The notes beneath the pieces were generated by a model. That model was not told where the DNA came from. It did no database searches and saw nothing but the letters and a program-made list of their open reading frames with translations. Shown here piece after piece: positions 18,227 through 26,914 of a stretch of 64,000 nucleotides of DNA (positions are counted from its first letter, which is position 1; each line of letters begins with the position of its first letter). The stretch covers positions 2,545,693-2,609,692 of the forward strand of contig NZ_SDHX01000001.1 of NCBI RefSeq assembly GCF_004118375.1. Reading direction: 5' to 3'. Source of the DNA: Oleiharenicola lentus (GTDB lineage Bacteria; Verrucomicrobiota; Verrucomicrobiia; Opitutales; Opitutaceae). A program made the position numbers and the translations under genes.

Positions 18227-20308
18227 ATGATTGGATTGCATGATGAGGCCGGACCGGCCGCCGGCGCCAAGCCGTCCCGCCTGCCGGAACTCACGCGCGG
18301 GATTTTCGCCGAGACCGGCACGCTGTGCGACGCCCTGAAGCTGGAGCACCGGCCCGAGCAGGAGCAGATGGCGCGCGCGGTGGCCGGCGCGTTCACCGAC
18401 GACACGCCGCTCCTGTTCGAGGCGGGCACCGGCGTCGGCAAGAGTCTCGCCTACTTGATTCCGGGACTCATTCACGCCGTGGACCAGAGCCGGAAGCTCA
18501 TCGTCTCGACGCACACCATTTCCCTGCAGGAACAGATCGAGCAGAAGGATCTGCCGCTCTGCCGCCGCATCTTCAAGACCGCTCCCGCGGGTGCGCCCTA
18601 TGCGGGTTTCCGCTCGGCCGTGCTCGTGGGTAAATCCAACTACCTCTGCCCCACCCGCCTGAGCCACGCGCTCGCCGACCGCGCCAGCCTTTTTGCCGAC
18701 GCCGACTACGAGGAACTCCAGCGCATCGCCAGCTGGGCCGAGACCACGGTCACCGGACTGCGGCACGAGCTGAAGCCGCCGCCGCGGCCCGAGGTCTGGG
18801 AAGCCGTCAACGCCGACTCCTCCGCTTGCTCGCGCAAGCACTGTGATTGCGAAAAATGCCACTACCAACGCGCCCGTGCCCGGCTGCGGCAGGCGCACGT
18901 CATCATCGTCAACCATGCCCTGCTCTTCGCCCTCATCAACGCCGGCGGAGCCCAGGCCCAGGGCGCGCAGCGCGAGGCCCGCGGCGTGCTGTTTCCCGAC
19001 GATTTTCTCGTGCTCGACGAGGCGCACACCGTGCCCGAGGTCGCGACCGACAACTTCGGCCTCTCTCTCAGCAGCTACGGCGTGGACCGCGCACTCAAAC
19101 ACCTCTTCAACCCCAAGACCAAGCGCGGCGTGCTCCGCAAACTCGGCGGCCCCGAGGCCCAGCAGCTCGTCGTGGACGCGCTCGACGCGGCGAAACAATT
19201 CTTCGACTTCCTTGCCGCGCGCGTGCTGGACCAGCGTGCCATCGTGCGCATCCGCGAAGCCGGGGTGGCGGAACCGGTGCTGCAGGGGCCGCTCGGCGCG
19301 CTCGAACGCGTGCTGGCCAAGCTCGCCGACAAGGCCGCGCCCGACAGCCGCGAGAGCGAGGAGCTGCTTGAGCAGAAGCAGCGGATCAAGGGCCTGCAGG
19401 CCGGCCTCATGGAGTGGCTCACCCTCGGCGACAAGGGCCACGTCTATTGGACGGAGCGCAGCGGCCGCAAACAGACCATCGTCACCCTGCGGAGTGCGCC
19501 GATCGACGTCGCTCCGGAACTGCGCAAACACCTCTTCGGCTGCCAGACGAGCGTCGTCTGCACCAGCGCCACGCTCGCCATGGGCGGCAGCATCGAGCCG
19601 TTCGCGGCACGGATCGGCGCCGAACAGGCCGAGGCGGTCGCCGTCAAGTCGCCCTTCGACTATGAGCGCCACATGCGCGTCTTCGTCGCGACGGATGTGC
19701 CGCTGCCCTCGCCCAACGAAGCCCGCCTCGCCCTCGAAACGCTGACCGACTACATCCGGTTCTGCACCGGCCAGGTCAAAGGCGGCTCGCTCGTGCTCTT
19801 CACCAGCTACACCGACATGCGCGCCGTGGCCACCACGCTGGAACCGGAATGGCGGCAGGCGGGGCGTCCCTTCCTTATGCAGGGCGCCGAGCTCTCCCGC
19901 ACCGAGCTCGCGCACCAGATGCGCACCCTGGGCAACGCGGTGCTGTTCGGCACCGACAGCTTCTGGACCGGCGTGGACGTGCCCGGCACGGCACTGTCCC
20001 AGGTCATCATCACCCGCCTGCCCTTCGATCCGCCGACCCACCCCATCACCGAGGCCAAGTGCGAACACATCCGCGACGCCGGCGGCAACCCGTTCAACGA
20101 GCTGACCCTGCCCGACGCGCTCATCAAGTTCCGTCAGGGCGTGGGGCGCCTCATTCGGAGCAAAACCGACCGCGGGTTGGTCACGATTCTTGACACCCGG
20201 GTTCTCGCCAAGACCTACGGCCGGGAGTTCCTCGCCAGCCTGCCGACCACTGCTTACGAGCGCATGAGCCGGGAAAATCGGGAGCGTGTTTTTCGGCCTT
20301 TCCCTTGA
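18227..20308 (+). CDS. DinG/XPD-family ATP-dependent helicase with Fe-S cysteines
   Basis: Protein of 693 residues from ATG 18227. Motif I EAGTGVGKSLAYLIP, Ia STHTISLQEQ, motif II LDEAHTVPEV, motif III CTSATLA, motif VI region FGTDSFWTGVDVPG and FRQGVGRLIRS. Four cysteine positions between motifs Ia and II (Cys141, Cys201, Cys206/208, Cys211) fit the iron-sulfur cluster of DinG/XPD helicases. The family unwinds 5' overhang DNA, D-loops and R-loops during repair. The gene is followed after 34 bases by a PP2C phosphatase on the same strand. Length agrees with DinG (about 700). Confidence 0.92.
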   Translation: MIGLHDEAGPAAGAKPSRLPELTRGIFAETGTLCDALKLEHRPEQEQMARAVAGAFTDDTPLLFEAGTGVGKSLAYLIPGLIHAVDQSRKLIVSTHTISLQEQIEQKDLPLCRRIFKTAPAGAPYAGFRSAVLVGKSNYLCPTRLSHALADRASLFADADYEELQRIASWAETTVTGLRHELKPPPRPEVWEAVNADSSACSRKHCDCEKCHYQRARARLRQAHVIIVNHALLFALINAGGAQAQGAQREARGVLFPDDFLVLDEAHTVPEVATDNFGLSLSSYGVDRALKHLFNPKTKRGVLRKLGGPEAQQLVVDALDAAKQFFDFLAARVLDQRAIVRIREAGVAEPVLQGPLGALERVLAKLADKAAPDSRESEELLEQKQRIKGLQAGLMEWLTLGDKGHVYWTERSGRKQTIVTLRSAPIDVAPELRKHLFGCQTSVVCTSATLAMGGSIEPFAARIGAEQAEAVAVKSPFDYERHMRVFVATDVPLPSPNEARLALETLTDYIRFCTGQVKGGSLVLFTSYTDMRAVATTLEPEWRQAGRPFLMQGAELSRTELAHQMRTLGNAVLFGTDSFWTGVDVPGTALSQVIITRLPFDPPTHPITEAKCEHIRDAGGNPFNELTLPDALIKFRQGVGRLIRSKTDRGLVTILDTRVLAKTYGREFLASLPTTAYERMSRENRERVFRPFP

Positions 20309-20342
20309 GCCAAAAGCTGCCACTAGTCATCGCACCTCTTAA

Positions 20343-21056
20343 ATGAAGCTCAGCACTTTTGCCCACACCGACGTCGGTCGCGCCCGCCCCGAAAACGAGG
20401 ACAGCTTCCTCTGCAACGACAAGCTGGGCATCTACGCGGTCGCCGACGGTATCGGCGGGCTCCCTTCCGGCGGGCAGGCCAGCCAGCTGACTGTTAGCAC
20501 CTTGCAGAAGATCGTCAGCGAACACGCCGTGGGCCAGAAGCTGAACTACGAGCGAATCATCACCGAAATCAACGACCAGGTGTTCAAGCTCGGCCGCGTG
20601 CTGAGCCCGCAGTTCGGCATCGGTTCGACGCTCACTTTTGTTCACGTCACGGGCGTCAAGCTGCACTTCGGCCACGTCGGCGACTCCACCGCCCTGCGGC
20701 TGCGTTCCAAGTCCCTCGAACAGCTCACCACCGACCACACCATCGAGACGGAACTCAAGCAGCGCGCCGCCCGCGGCGAGCCCCTGGCCCTGCTGATGGA
20801 AAACCGCAACGCGCTCACCCGCTGCATCGGGCAGCCGCCGCCGATTGAGGGCGATTATTTCTCGCACACGGTGCTGCCGCACGACCGTTACCTGATTTGC
20901 AGCGATGGCATCACCCGCTTCGTCTCGCAGCCGGAAATTGCCAAGGTCATGACCGAGTCGGCCTCTCCTGAGCATGCCGTCAAGGCGCTCATCGACCGCG
21001 CCAACGAGCGCGGTGGCCTCGACAACTCGACCGGGGTGGCGCTGTTCTTCGACTGA
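20343..21056 (+). CDS. PP2C-type serine/threonine phosphatase
   Basis: Protein of 237 residues. Metal-binding and core motifs of bacterial PP2C (PrpC/Stp) appear in order: GRARPENEDSF, YAVADGIGGLPSGGQAS, IGSTLTFVHV, HFGHVGDST, LTRCIGQPP, YLICSDGITRFV and DNSTGVALFF with the last metal-binding Asp. It dephosphorylates Ser/Thr targets in the cytoplasm, normally opposing an eukaryote-like kinase; none is encoded nearby. The stop TGA at 21054-21056 is one base before the ATG of the next gene, so the two are very likely translationally coupled. Confidence 0.93.
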   Translation: MKLSTFAHTDVGRARPENEDSFLCNDKLGIYAVADGIGGLPSGGQASQLTVSTLQKIVSEHAVGQKLNYERIITEINDQVFKLGRVLSPQFGIGSTLTFVHVTGVKLHFGHVGDSTALRLRSKSLEQLTTDHTIETELKQRAARGEPLALLMENRNALTRCIGQPPPIEGDYFSHTVLPHDRYLICSDGITRFVSQPEIAKVMTESASPEHAVKALIDRANERGGLDNSTGVALFFD

Positions 21057-21057
21057 G

Positions 21058-21366
21058 ATGTCACGTTCCCAGCAGTTCGCCGCACTGGTGGCGAAGCAGC
21101 CGGACAACGAACTGTTCCGCTTCAGCCTGGCCCAGGCGCTGCTCGCTGAGAACCGCGCCGCGGAGGCGGTTGAACACCTCGAGTCCTGCGCCCGAAAAAA
21201 GGCCGACTGGATGATGCCGCGCATCCTCCTCGGCAAAGCCCTTGTCGGCCTCAACCGCCGCACCGCGGCCAAGCCCTGGCTCGAAGACGCGCTGAAACTC
21301 GCCGTGGAGCAAAACCACGAGGACCCCGAACGGGAACTGCGGGAGCTGCTGAAGGATTTGGGGTAA
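21058..21366 (+). CDS. Short TPR-repeat protein
   Basis: Protein of 102 residues from ATG 21058, one base after the phosphatase stop. It reads as two to three tetratricopeptide repeats: LFRFSLAQALLAENRAAEAV, MPRILLGKALVGLNRRTAAK, PWLEDALKLAVEQNHEDPER. No signal peptide or membrane segment. TPR proteins mediate protein contacts; tight coupling suggests it works with the phosphatase, perhaps as adaptor, but this is inference. Such short TPR proteins are widespread in this phylum. Confidence 0.82.
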   Translation: MSRSQQFAALVAKQPDNELFRFSLAQALLAENRAAEAVEHLESCARKKADWMMPRILLGKALVGLNRRTAAKPWLEDALKLAVEQNHEDPERELRELLKDLG

Positions 21367-21551
21367 ACCCGGGCGAGGTTGTGTGGTCAGCTCGCTTGCC
21401 CGCCTCAACCCCCGAGTGCACGCAATTGCGCTGACCCGGATTCAACTGCACGCTTTCGGCTTGGGACCATGATCCTATTGGCACGTGCGAAAAACCGGGA
21501 CCGGTCCTCCGTACCCTTCCGCCCTTTCTGTGTGTTTGGTGGTGACCTGCC

Positions 21552-22478
21552 CTACTTCCACAACGGCGCCGGATACTTTCCCGCAGCCACGAGCGCACGG
21601 ATCGCCGCCTGCGCGGAAGCCAGGTCCTCCTTGTAGGTCAGGCCGAACCACGCGTCTTCCGAGCGGTGCAACGCGATGCGGGCCTCGCCGCGCGCGTTCA
21701 GGTCGCTGAGCGTGGTGGGCAGGTAGATCTCCGCCTTCGGGTCTTGGCCGCGCGACGCCAAAAATGCCGCGAACGCCGCCTCCAGCTGCGGGAAGACCGC
21801 CGGCGTGAATCCCCAAAAATTCATCGAGACGATCTCCGCACCGGTCAGCTGCTGCGTCTGCCCCGTGGCGTCGGTGTAGCGCGCGCCCGTGACGGTCTTT
21901 TCAATTTTCGTTATTTCGGTGATGGCCGTGAGGCGTCCCGCGGCATCGGTCGCGCAGAGGCCGCGGCTCACCGTCCCGTGTTCCGACAACGTCTGGCTCA
22001 GCGGATAACCGACCATCGCGTAATCGGTCGAAGCCGCGAAGTGCGCCGCCAGCGTGCGGTAGGCCGAGGCTCCGTAGAAATCATCGGCATTGATCACGGC
22101 AAACGGCCCGCGCACCGCCGGCTGCGCCACGAGCGCCGCATGCGCCGTGCCCCAGGGCTTGGTTCGGTTCCCCACCTGCAGGGGCGCGGCTTGACCGCGT
22201 CCGGCCCAGTCCGCCGGCAGCGTATCCATCTCCTGAAACACATACTGCACGTCCATCCGCGCTTCCAGGCGGCGTCCGATGGTGTCACGGAAGTCCTTTT
22301 CGATGTCCTTGCGGATCACGAGCACGAGCCGTCCGAAACCCGCGCGCAGGGCGTCGAAGGCGGAGTATTCGATGATGAGTTCGCCGTGCGGCCCGACGGG
22401 CTGCACCTGCTTCACCCCGCCAAACCGGCTGCCCATGCCCGCCGCCAACACCACCAAGTCGTATGAGTTTTTAGCCAC
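21552..22478 (-). CDS. NDP-sugar-type nucleotidyltransferase
   Basis: Protein of 308 residues from GTG 22478. The N-terminal signature LVVLAAGMGSRFGGVKQVQP is the nucleotide-binding loop of sugar-phosphate nucleotidyltransferases, followed by KPWGTAHAAL and FAVINADDFYG, whose Asp pair would bind magnesium. The rest (ITEITKIEK, IVSMNFWGFTP, IYLPTTLSDL) matches a clade usually annotated only as nucleotidyltransferase. It should activate a sugar or small phosphorylated alcohol with NTP; substrate unknown. Single arms of the cacggaacacacgga repeat family lie on each side of the gene. Confidence 0.82.
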   Translation of the reverse strand: MAKNSYDLVVLAAGMGSRFGGVKQVQPVGPHGELIIEYSAFDALRAGFGRLVLVIRKDIEKDFRDTIGRRLEARMDVQYVFQEMDTLPADWAGRGQAAPLQVGNRTKPWGTAHAALVAQPAVRGPFAVINADDFYGASAYRTLAAHFAASTDYAMVGYPLSQTLSEHGTVSRGLCATDAAGRLTAITEITKIEKTVTGARYTDATGQTQQLTGAEIVSMNFWGFTPAVFPQLEAAFAAFLASRGQDPKAEIYLPTTLSDLNARGEARIALHRSEDAWFGLTYKEDLASAQAAIRALVAAGKYPAPLWK

Positions 22479-22510
22479 GGATGAAACGGATGCACACGGA
22501 AGAGCGCGCG

Positions 22511-22545
22511 GTAAAACAAAAAGCCGCTGTCAATGACAGCGGCTT
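22511..22545 (-). terminator. Rho-independent terminator downstream of the tRNA-Met/GIY-YIG unit
   Basis: Perfect hairpin with 12-base arms aagccgctgtca (22521-22532) and tgacagcggctt (22534-22545) around a single base, followed on the minus strand by a T-rich tract (tttttgtttt). It ends transcription coming from the tRNA-Met array before the nucleotidyltransferase start at 22478. Confidence 0.85.
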
Positions 22546-22549
22546 AAAC

Positions 22550-22637
22550 TGGTGCCAGGGGCGAGGATTGAACTCGCGACCAACCCCGACAGGAGTCGGG
22601 GCTTGCCCCGCACTCTGGTCGGGGCTGCTCTAAGCTC
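22550..22637 (-). pseudogene. tRNA-Met 3' fragment with palindromes replacing the anticodon arm
   Basis: Positions 22550-22583 are an exact 34-base duplicate of the 3' end of the intact tRNA-Met (22893-22926), including T-arm, acceptor strand, discriminator and CCA. Upstream on the minus strand, where the anticodon arm should be, are two palindromic units (22584-22601 and 22606-22624), and before them the D-arm text tagagcag (22637-22630 region). The TAG inside that text is also the stop codon of the GIY-YIG gene. The 5' acceptor half is missing, so it cannot make a functional tRNA. Confidence 0.8.
22584..22624. repeat. Two tandem ccccgac/gtcgggg palindromes
   Basis: Unit A: ccccgac (22584-22590), 4-base spacer, gtcgggg (22595-22601), perfect. 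Unit B: imperfect, ccccgca and gtcgggg within 22606-22624. They occupy exactly the place of the tRNA anticodon arm in the 3' fragment. The same element occurs twice at 23006-23054. Confidence 0.85.
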
Positions 22638-22887
22638 CGAGCCCCCCATGAAGGTAGGCGATGGCCTTGAGCGGGTTCTTCCATGCCTTAAGCATCCGCT
22701 CAACAGCGACTGCTTGCGTTCGGCTGGCAAACTCGCGGCTCGCGATTAGTTCGATTGTGCCACCCATTCGCTTTGTCGTGTGCGTGTGGCCAGCGCGGTG
22801 CTGAGCCAGACGGGCGCTCAAATCCGAGGTCTGGCCGATGTAGTGCCGGCCTGAAGCACCTCGGAGAACGTAAACAGTATAAACCAA
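22630..22887 (-). CDS. Small GIY-YIG family endonuclease
   Basis: Protein of 85 residues if TTG 22887 is the start, five bases after the CCA of tRNA-Met. A longer reading from ATG 22953 would begin inside the tRNA and translate its T-arm, so it is rejected as a start. The GIY-YIG fold is clear: VYTVYVLRG (GIY strand), RHYIGQTSDLSARLAQHRAG (YIG strand and catalytic Arg), and a conserved C-terminal part with AVAVERMLKAWKNPLKAIAY containing the metal-binding Glu. Stand-alone proteins of this size belong to the UPF0213/YhbQ-like group. The gene is bracketed by tRNA-Met sequence on both sides. Start codon choice is uncertain; no Shine-Dalgarno is visible. Confidence 0.85.
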   Translation of the reverse strand: MVYTVYVLRGASGRHYIGQTSDLSARLAQHRAGHTHTTKRMGGTIELIASREFASRTQAVAVERMLKAWKNPLKAIAYLHGGLGA

Positions 22888-22892
22888 GAAAT

Positions 22893-22967
<75 letters not shown>

Positions 22968-22997
22968 GAGGGTTCCCGCAGCCGAGTGGCTCTGACG

Positions 22998-23071
22998 GCG
23001 ACCAACCCCGACGAGAGTCGGGGCTGCTCTACCATCAACCCCGACAAGTCGGGGCTGAGCTACCCTGGCGA
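22998..23071 (-). pseudogene. tRNA-Met 5' fragment with palindromes in D-arm and anticodon positions
   Basis: Read on the minus strand from 23070: the text cgccagggtagctcag equals the 5' end of the intact tRNA; then comes palindrome 23054-23039 inserted in the D-loop; then ttga and tggtagagcag (D-arm continuation); then palindrome 23023-23006 in place of the anticodon arm; then ttggtcgc, the variable/T-arm start. The T-arm and 3' acceptor half are absent. It cannot yield a tRNA. Confidence 0.78.
23006..23054. repeat. Two ccccgac/gtcgggg palindromes inside a tRNA-Met remnant
   Basis: Unit C: ccccgac (23006-23012), 4-base spacer, gtcgggg (23017-23023). Unit D: ccccgac (23039-23045), 2-base spacer, gtcgggg (23048-23054). 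Both perfect 7-base arms. They share the flanks caa and ctg with the units near 22584. Confidence 0.85.
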
Positions 23072-23149
23072 AAGGGACGCGCAAGAAGTCACAGTTTTCG
23101 CCGGAAATCCACAAGATTTTTCTGCCGCCGCCCCGCCGTTCTCCTTGGG

Positions 23150-23371
23150 CTAGATGTGCTCGCCTTGGCAGACCGGCTCAACCATGCGCGCGGCCTCGAC
23201 GTGCGCGCGGTCGGCGCAAAAATGGAAACCCTGCTCATCCTCGTAGCCTTCATCCGCGACGCGATCGAGAAGTGCGTTGAGAATCTGTCCCCACCGGCCC
23301 TTCGGTTGGCTATCCGGTACGATCGCGAACGGGTGGCAGGTGGGGCTAAACAGTTGCGGGGTGGCAGGCAT
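23150..23371 (-). CDS. Hypothetical small protein
   Basis: Protein of 73 residues from ATG 23371 ending at TAG 23150-23152. Sequence includes HPFAIVPDSQPKGRWGQIL and ALLDRVADEGYEDEQGFHF. Codon third positions are mostly G or C, as in neighbouring genes, and the opposite-strand frame looks less protein-like, so I judge it more likely real than not. No signal peptide, no membrane segment, no known domain. It lies between the tRNA-Met cluster and the pseudopilin operon. Confidence 0.45.
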   Translation of the reverse strand: MPATPQLFSPTCHPFAIVPDSQPKGRWGQILNALLDRVADEGYEDEQGFHFCADRAHVEAARMVEPVCQGEHI

Positions 23372-23479
23372 GGCCGGATGGGATGGTCGCCAGCCTAGCC
23401 GAAGGCCCGCCTTCGCACTGCGCATAAATTGGCGCAGCTACGGATGATATTGCCAAACCGTGTGCGATTTCACGCCGGT

Positions 23480-24691
23480 TCAGATATCTTCCGGCCCCAA
23501 CCAGCGAAAATAGACGATGGCGAAACGGTTGCCAAAACCGGGCAACGCGTCCGGCCGCCTCTGCACGATCGCCTCACACCAGGCGCTGGACTCGACTTTC
23601 GTGGCCTCAGCCGGGTTGGCCGACTCGCCGTAGGCGCGAATGCGAAATGTATCCGACCGCCCGGACAGCCAAGGCAGCATGACGTCGCGAAATTCCAACG
23701 GCGTCACGCCGCTGTCCTGCAGGGCTGTCGCCAGCAACGGGCTGTCGAAAAACGCCGCCGCGCTTACAAACGGACCGCCCGCCTCCTTCCCCGCCGCCAC
23801 GGTCGCCGCAAAGTTATCGCGGATGCGGTTCGCAAAGGTCGTCAGACTTAGGTTGATCGGATCGGCCGGTTGCAGGCGGTTGTAGGTCGCGCCGACGCCG
23901 CGCCAATAGCGGGCGGAGGTGGAGTTGACGTTCAACCGGCCCGCCTGGGCAACTCCCGCCAGCAAGCCGCGATGCGTGCAGGTGAGCGCATGCAGGCTGC
24001 TTTGCAACTGCCCGGGGGTGAGCGGTGACGCGGGCACGAGGGCAATTTGCGCGTAAGCCTCGACCCGGTCGAGATTCGGAGCCGTGGGTGAGAGTGAGGC
24101 AATCAGTTCGTCGAGCGCGTGCTTTTGACCCGGCACCGGCGCCTCGGCGTCGGGCACCACGGCGCTGAGTTTCACGCCCTCGTCGCCCACCCACCAGGCG
24201 TAGCCGCCGTGGCGCTGGGTGGCGCCGCTGCTGGTGCTGGTCATCATGGGCACCAGCAGAACGCGCACATGCTCCTTGTCGGTGCCGTCGGCCCCCAATG
24301 CACCGGTCGCCAGCAATGCGACCGAGTCACTTCCGTTCAACACGGGGATCATCGCGCCGTCCGCCCCCGAGGCGAGCCACCGGACAAACTGGCCGCTGGC
24401 GTTCCAGACGCCGCACCAATGCCGCGACGGATTGCCCGCACCGGGGGGCACGCCGGTGAGGCCGGCCATGCCGGTGACCGCCTCGTCATCCCCGGCGTAT
24501 TGCTGCAGTTCCCCGAGTGCGACGCGCAGCCCGAGCAGGGCATTCTGCCGCGCCTGCGTCTGATAAGCCGCGGTGGCCGTGATGTCCGCGCTGACGCGGC
24601 TCAGGGCGCTGAGCGCCAGCAGCGCGAGCACGAGCAACGCGAGCAACACAACCGTGAGGACGAGGGCGAAGCCGCGGCTCACAGTTCTCAT
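23480..24691 (-). CDS. GspK/PilX-like large pseudopilin
   Basis: Protein of 403 residues from ATG 24691, overlapping the previous gene by four bases. After a short basic leader (MRTVSRG) comes the pilin helix FALVLTVVLLALLVLALLAL with no Glu at position 5, as in GspK. The large C-terminal body (SAAAFFDSPLLATALQD, MLPWLSGRSDTFRIRAYGES) is as long as the GspK helical domain. GspK caps the pseudopilus tip with GspI and GspJ. This is the last gene of a six-gene overlapping operon in gspG-G-H-I-J-K order. Inner-membrane protein before assembly. Confidence 0.78.
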   Translation of the reverse strand: MRTVSRGFALVLTVVLLALLVLALLALSALSRVSADITATAAYQTQARQNALLGLRVALGELQQYAGDDEAVTGMAGLTGVPPGAGNPSRHWCGVWNASGQFVRWLASGADGAMIPVLNGSDSVALLATGALGADGTDKEHVRVLLVPMMTSTSSGATQRHGGYAWWVGDEGVKLSAVVPDAEAPVPGQKHALDELIASLSPTAPNLDRVEAYAQIALVPASPLTPGQLQSSLHALTCTHRGLLAGVAQAGRLNVNSTSARYWRGVGATYNRLQPADPINLSLTTFANRIRDNFAATVAAGKEAGGPFVSAAAFFDSPLLATALQDSGVTPLEFRDVMLPWLSGRSDTFRIRAYGESANPAEATKVESSAWCEAIVQRRPDALPGFGNRFAIVYFRWLGPEDI

Positions 24692-25698
24692 GGCGCCGCT
24701 CCTTGGATCTCGATCCTGCGCGTAAAGACGGTCGAGTGGGCTTCCACCACCGCCCACCACCAGGCGGCGTCACTGGCATGCTCGGACGGACGCGTCACCC
24801 GGCCGCTTTCGATCGCCTCCAGCAAGGAGGCACCGCTTTCGCTGAGCACCCGCAGCATGACATCAACCACCGCGGGAAACCGCGAGTCATCCGTCGTGCT
24901 CTGCCCCACCGCGTGATGCGAGACATCGCCAGTCGCACCCGGATAGATCCGCACCAGTTCGCCCGCGCTGTCACGCCGGTAAAGCCAGCAGCCGAAATCC
25001 ACGACGTTGCTCGCGAGGAGATTCGCGTGGCTGGGGTTCGTCACGTTGCGTGGCTGCCGATAGGCGGTGGAGAGCGCGCTGGTCGGCGTGTTGCTCGTAC
25101 TGCCATAGGTTGTCGCCATCACGTCGTAGCCATGGTCAAAGGTCTCTTCCGGGCTCACCACCGAGCGATAGAGCGAATAGCGCACGGGGGCCAAATTGGT
25201 CGCGACCGGGTCGCCGGACACCGGCCGGCGCGCCACCTGATACGCCACGACCGCCGGCAGACTGCCGCCGGATTCGACATTGGTCGTGACCAAGCGCAGC
25301 CACGCTCCGGAAAGTCCAAACCGCGCATCCCGGAGCCGGTGCACGCCATTCGCATCGGCATCCGGCAGCGGGCGCAGACTGCCGCCGCTGGCCGGTTTTG
25401 GGAGCGCGGCATCGAGCAGCCAGCCATGATTCGCCAATGAGGTTTTGGCATCGAGGATGTCCAGCGCGAGCCAACAGCGGGCATCGCGCCGGTGCAGCGC
25501 CGCCTGCAGGTCGCGCCCGATCAGGTCGAACACCTGCCGCGCCGAGGCCGCCTGGGAGTGCGCTCCCTGGGTGCGCTGCCAGAGACCCAGCACCTGGGTG
25601 GTGACCGTCAGCATGAGGCCGGCAATCACCAGCGTGATGGCCACGGCCACGAGCAGTTCCAGCAGCGTAAACGCGTCCGTTTTGGCCGTGGTTCTCAT
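24688..25698 (-). CDS. GspJ/PilW-like minor pseudopilin
   Basis: Protein of 336 residues from ATG 25698. Type IV pilin signal with short leader ending DA, then FTLLELLVAVAITLVIAGLM with Glu5. The next region (QVFDLIGRDLQAALHRRDAR) resembles the start of GspJ globular domains (ARQVFDLIxRDL). Overlaps its neighbours on both sides by four bases (ATGA type), so it is translationally coupled. The C-terminal domain is beta-rich and unrecognised. Expected to form the pseudopilus tip with the GspI- and GspK-like proteins. Confidence 0.78.
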   Translation of the reverse strand: MRTTAKTDAFTLLELLVAVAITLVIAGLMLTVTTQVLGLWQRTQGAHSQAASARQVFDLIGRDLQAALHRRDARCWLALDILDAKTSLANHGWLLDAALPKPASGGSLRPLPDADANGVHRLRDARFGLSGAWLRLVTTNVESGGSLPAVVAYQVARRPVSGDPVATNLAPVRYSLYRSVVSPEETFDHGYDVMATTYGSTSNTPTSALSTAYRQPRNVTNPSHANLLASNVVDFGCWLYRRDSAGELVRIYPGATGDVSHHAVGQSTTDDSRFPAVVDVMLRVLSESGASLLEAIESGRVTRPSEHASDAAWWWAVVEAHSTVFTRRIEIQGAAP

Positions 25699-26216
25699 CG
25701 GTTGATCGCCACGGTGAAAAGAAACTCCTGCCGCGCCTCGGTCGCGACGGGCGTGCCCGCTCCCGGCAGGCGGTGTGGCCATGACACCCGGACCATGAGC
25801 GCCATGAAGCCTTTGGCCGAATCGAAGCGCAGCGGCTCGCCGGGAAACCGCCAGCACTCGACGAGGAAAAATTGCTCGTCGGTCGCGAGCAGGCCGGCCG
25901 CGGGCGGCAGGTAATCACGCGCGTGCAGGCGGACCACCTCCCGATCCGCGACCAGGACGAAGCCATCCGCCAATGCCGCCGGCATGACCGGAATCTGTCC
26001 GGCCAGGGCATCCACCCCCGCCACGCCCAGCCGGTTGAGTTCATGCCGCAGCAGGTCCGGCACCCGTTGCGCCGCGAGCGACTCAACCGACTCCCCGCCC
26101 TGGCGCGCCAGCGCCGGCAGCAGGGCGATAACGACCGTGACTGAAGCGGCGAAAATCCCCGTGGCCATGATCACCTCGACGAGAGAAAATGCCCGGCGAT
26201 GACAGCGACCACTCAT
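25695..26216 (-). CDS. GspI/PilV-like minor pseudopilin
   Basis: Protein of 173 residues from ATG 26216. Leader MSGRCHRRA then FSLVEVIMATGIFAASVTVV with Glu5, the form seen in GspI and PilV (SLVEVxxA). The globular part (LLRHELNRLGVAGVDALAGQ) is not recognised. Its start codon shares a base with the stop of the preceding gene (TGATG arrangement). Prepilin peptidase should cleave after the Ala before FSLVE. Confidence 0.78.
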   Translation of the reverse strand: MSGRCHRRAFSLVEVIMATGIFAASVTVVIALLPALARQGGESVESLAAQRVPDLLRHELNRLGVAGVDALAGQIPVMPAALADGFVLVADREVVRLHARDYLPPAAGLLATDEQFFLVECWRFPGEPLRFDSAKGFMALMVRVSWPHRLPGAGTPVATEARQEFLFTVAINR

Positions 26217-26914
26217 CAGAAGGCGTTGCGATCGTTCAACGGCGCCGGCACCCCGTAAGCGCTCAGCACCAGGCCCCGGACACCGGACGGATCCACCAGC
26301 CGCAACGGCGGTTCGCCCGGGCCATAGCTGCCGGGCGGACGCACCTGCACCTGCGCCAGCACGACATACCCTTTAGGCGGTGGGCCCGTCACGAGCGCGG
26401 CAAGTGTGCCGTTGGGCGTGAAGGCGACGCCGAGCCAGGTTTGGGCCGTATCGTCACCCTCGAGCGCATAGGTCAACGCCTGGTTGGTGAACAAATCCGA
26501 AACCAAGTCCGCATCAGGATTGGAGACACGTTTCCACTCGGCCTCATCCGCCACCAGACCGGTTAAAGCGGCCGGCACCACACAGACGCCCGGCGGCAAG
26601 CTCACGCGCTGCACGGTATCCCATTCGGTCGGGCTCGCCCCGCTCTGTCGGCCGACCTGCAGCACCAACAGCCGGAGATATCGCTCCGGCTGCGCGGGAT
26701 CGACGTGGACAAGCAAGCGCACCTTCCGGTTCAGCGCCGGTGCCTTGCTGCGGGCGGCCGTCATGAGATTGGCCAACGTGGCCTGCGCCGAGTGCATCAC
26801 CGCCGCCCTGCCCCCGCCCGCGAGCCCGCCGGCAAACAGGAACGTCAAACCCGCCACGAGCCCGATGACCACGAGCAATTCCAGCAGGGAGAATGCGCGC
26901 CTCCTCGTTTTCAT
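26216..26914 (-). CDS. GspH-like minor pseudopilin
   Basis: Protein of 232 residues from ATG 26914. Leader MKTRRRA, then FSLLELLVVIGLVAGLTFLF with Glu5. The following LANLMTAARSKAPALNRKVR fits the GspH/FimT pattern (LxxxLxxAR followed by a beta domain). Globular part contains RLLVHVDPAQPERYLRLLVL. Position in the operon, directly after the GspG-like genes, matches gspH. Substrate of prepilin peptidase; not encoded here. Confidence 0.75.
   Translation of the reverse strand: MKTRRRAFSLLELLVVIGLVAGLTFLFAGGLAGGGRAAVMHSAQATLANLMTAARSKAPALNRKVRLLVHVDPAQPERYLRLLVLQVGRQSGASPTEWDTVQRVSLPPGVCVVPAALTGLVADEAEWKRVSNPDADLVSDLFTNQALTYALEGDDTAQTWLGVAFTPNGTLAALVTGPPPKGYVVLAQVQVRPPGSYGPGEPPLRLVDPSGVRGLVLSAYGVPAPLNDRNAF

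Noticed and set aside
22530-22730. Minus-strand 66-codon frame sharing LVASSILAPGT with the GIY-YIG upstream frame
   Set aside because: The shared text is simply the translation of the duplicated tRNA 3' end.
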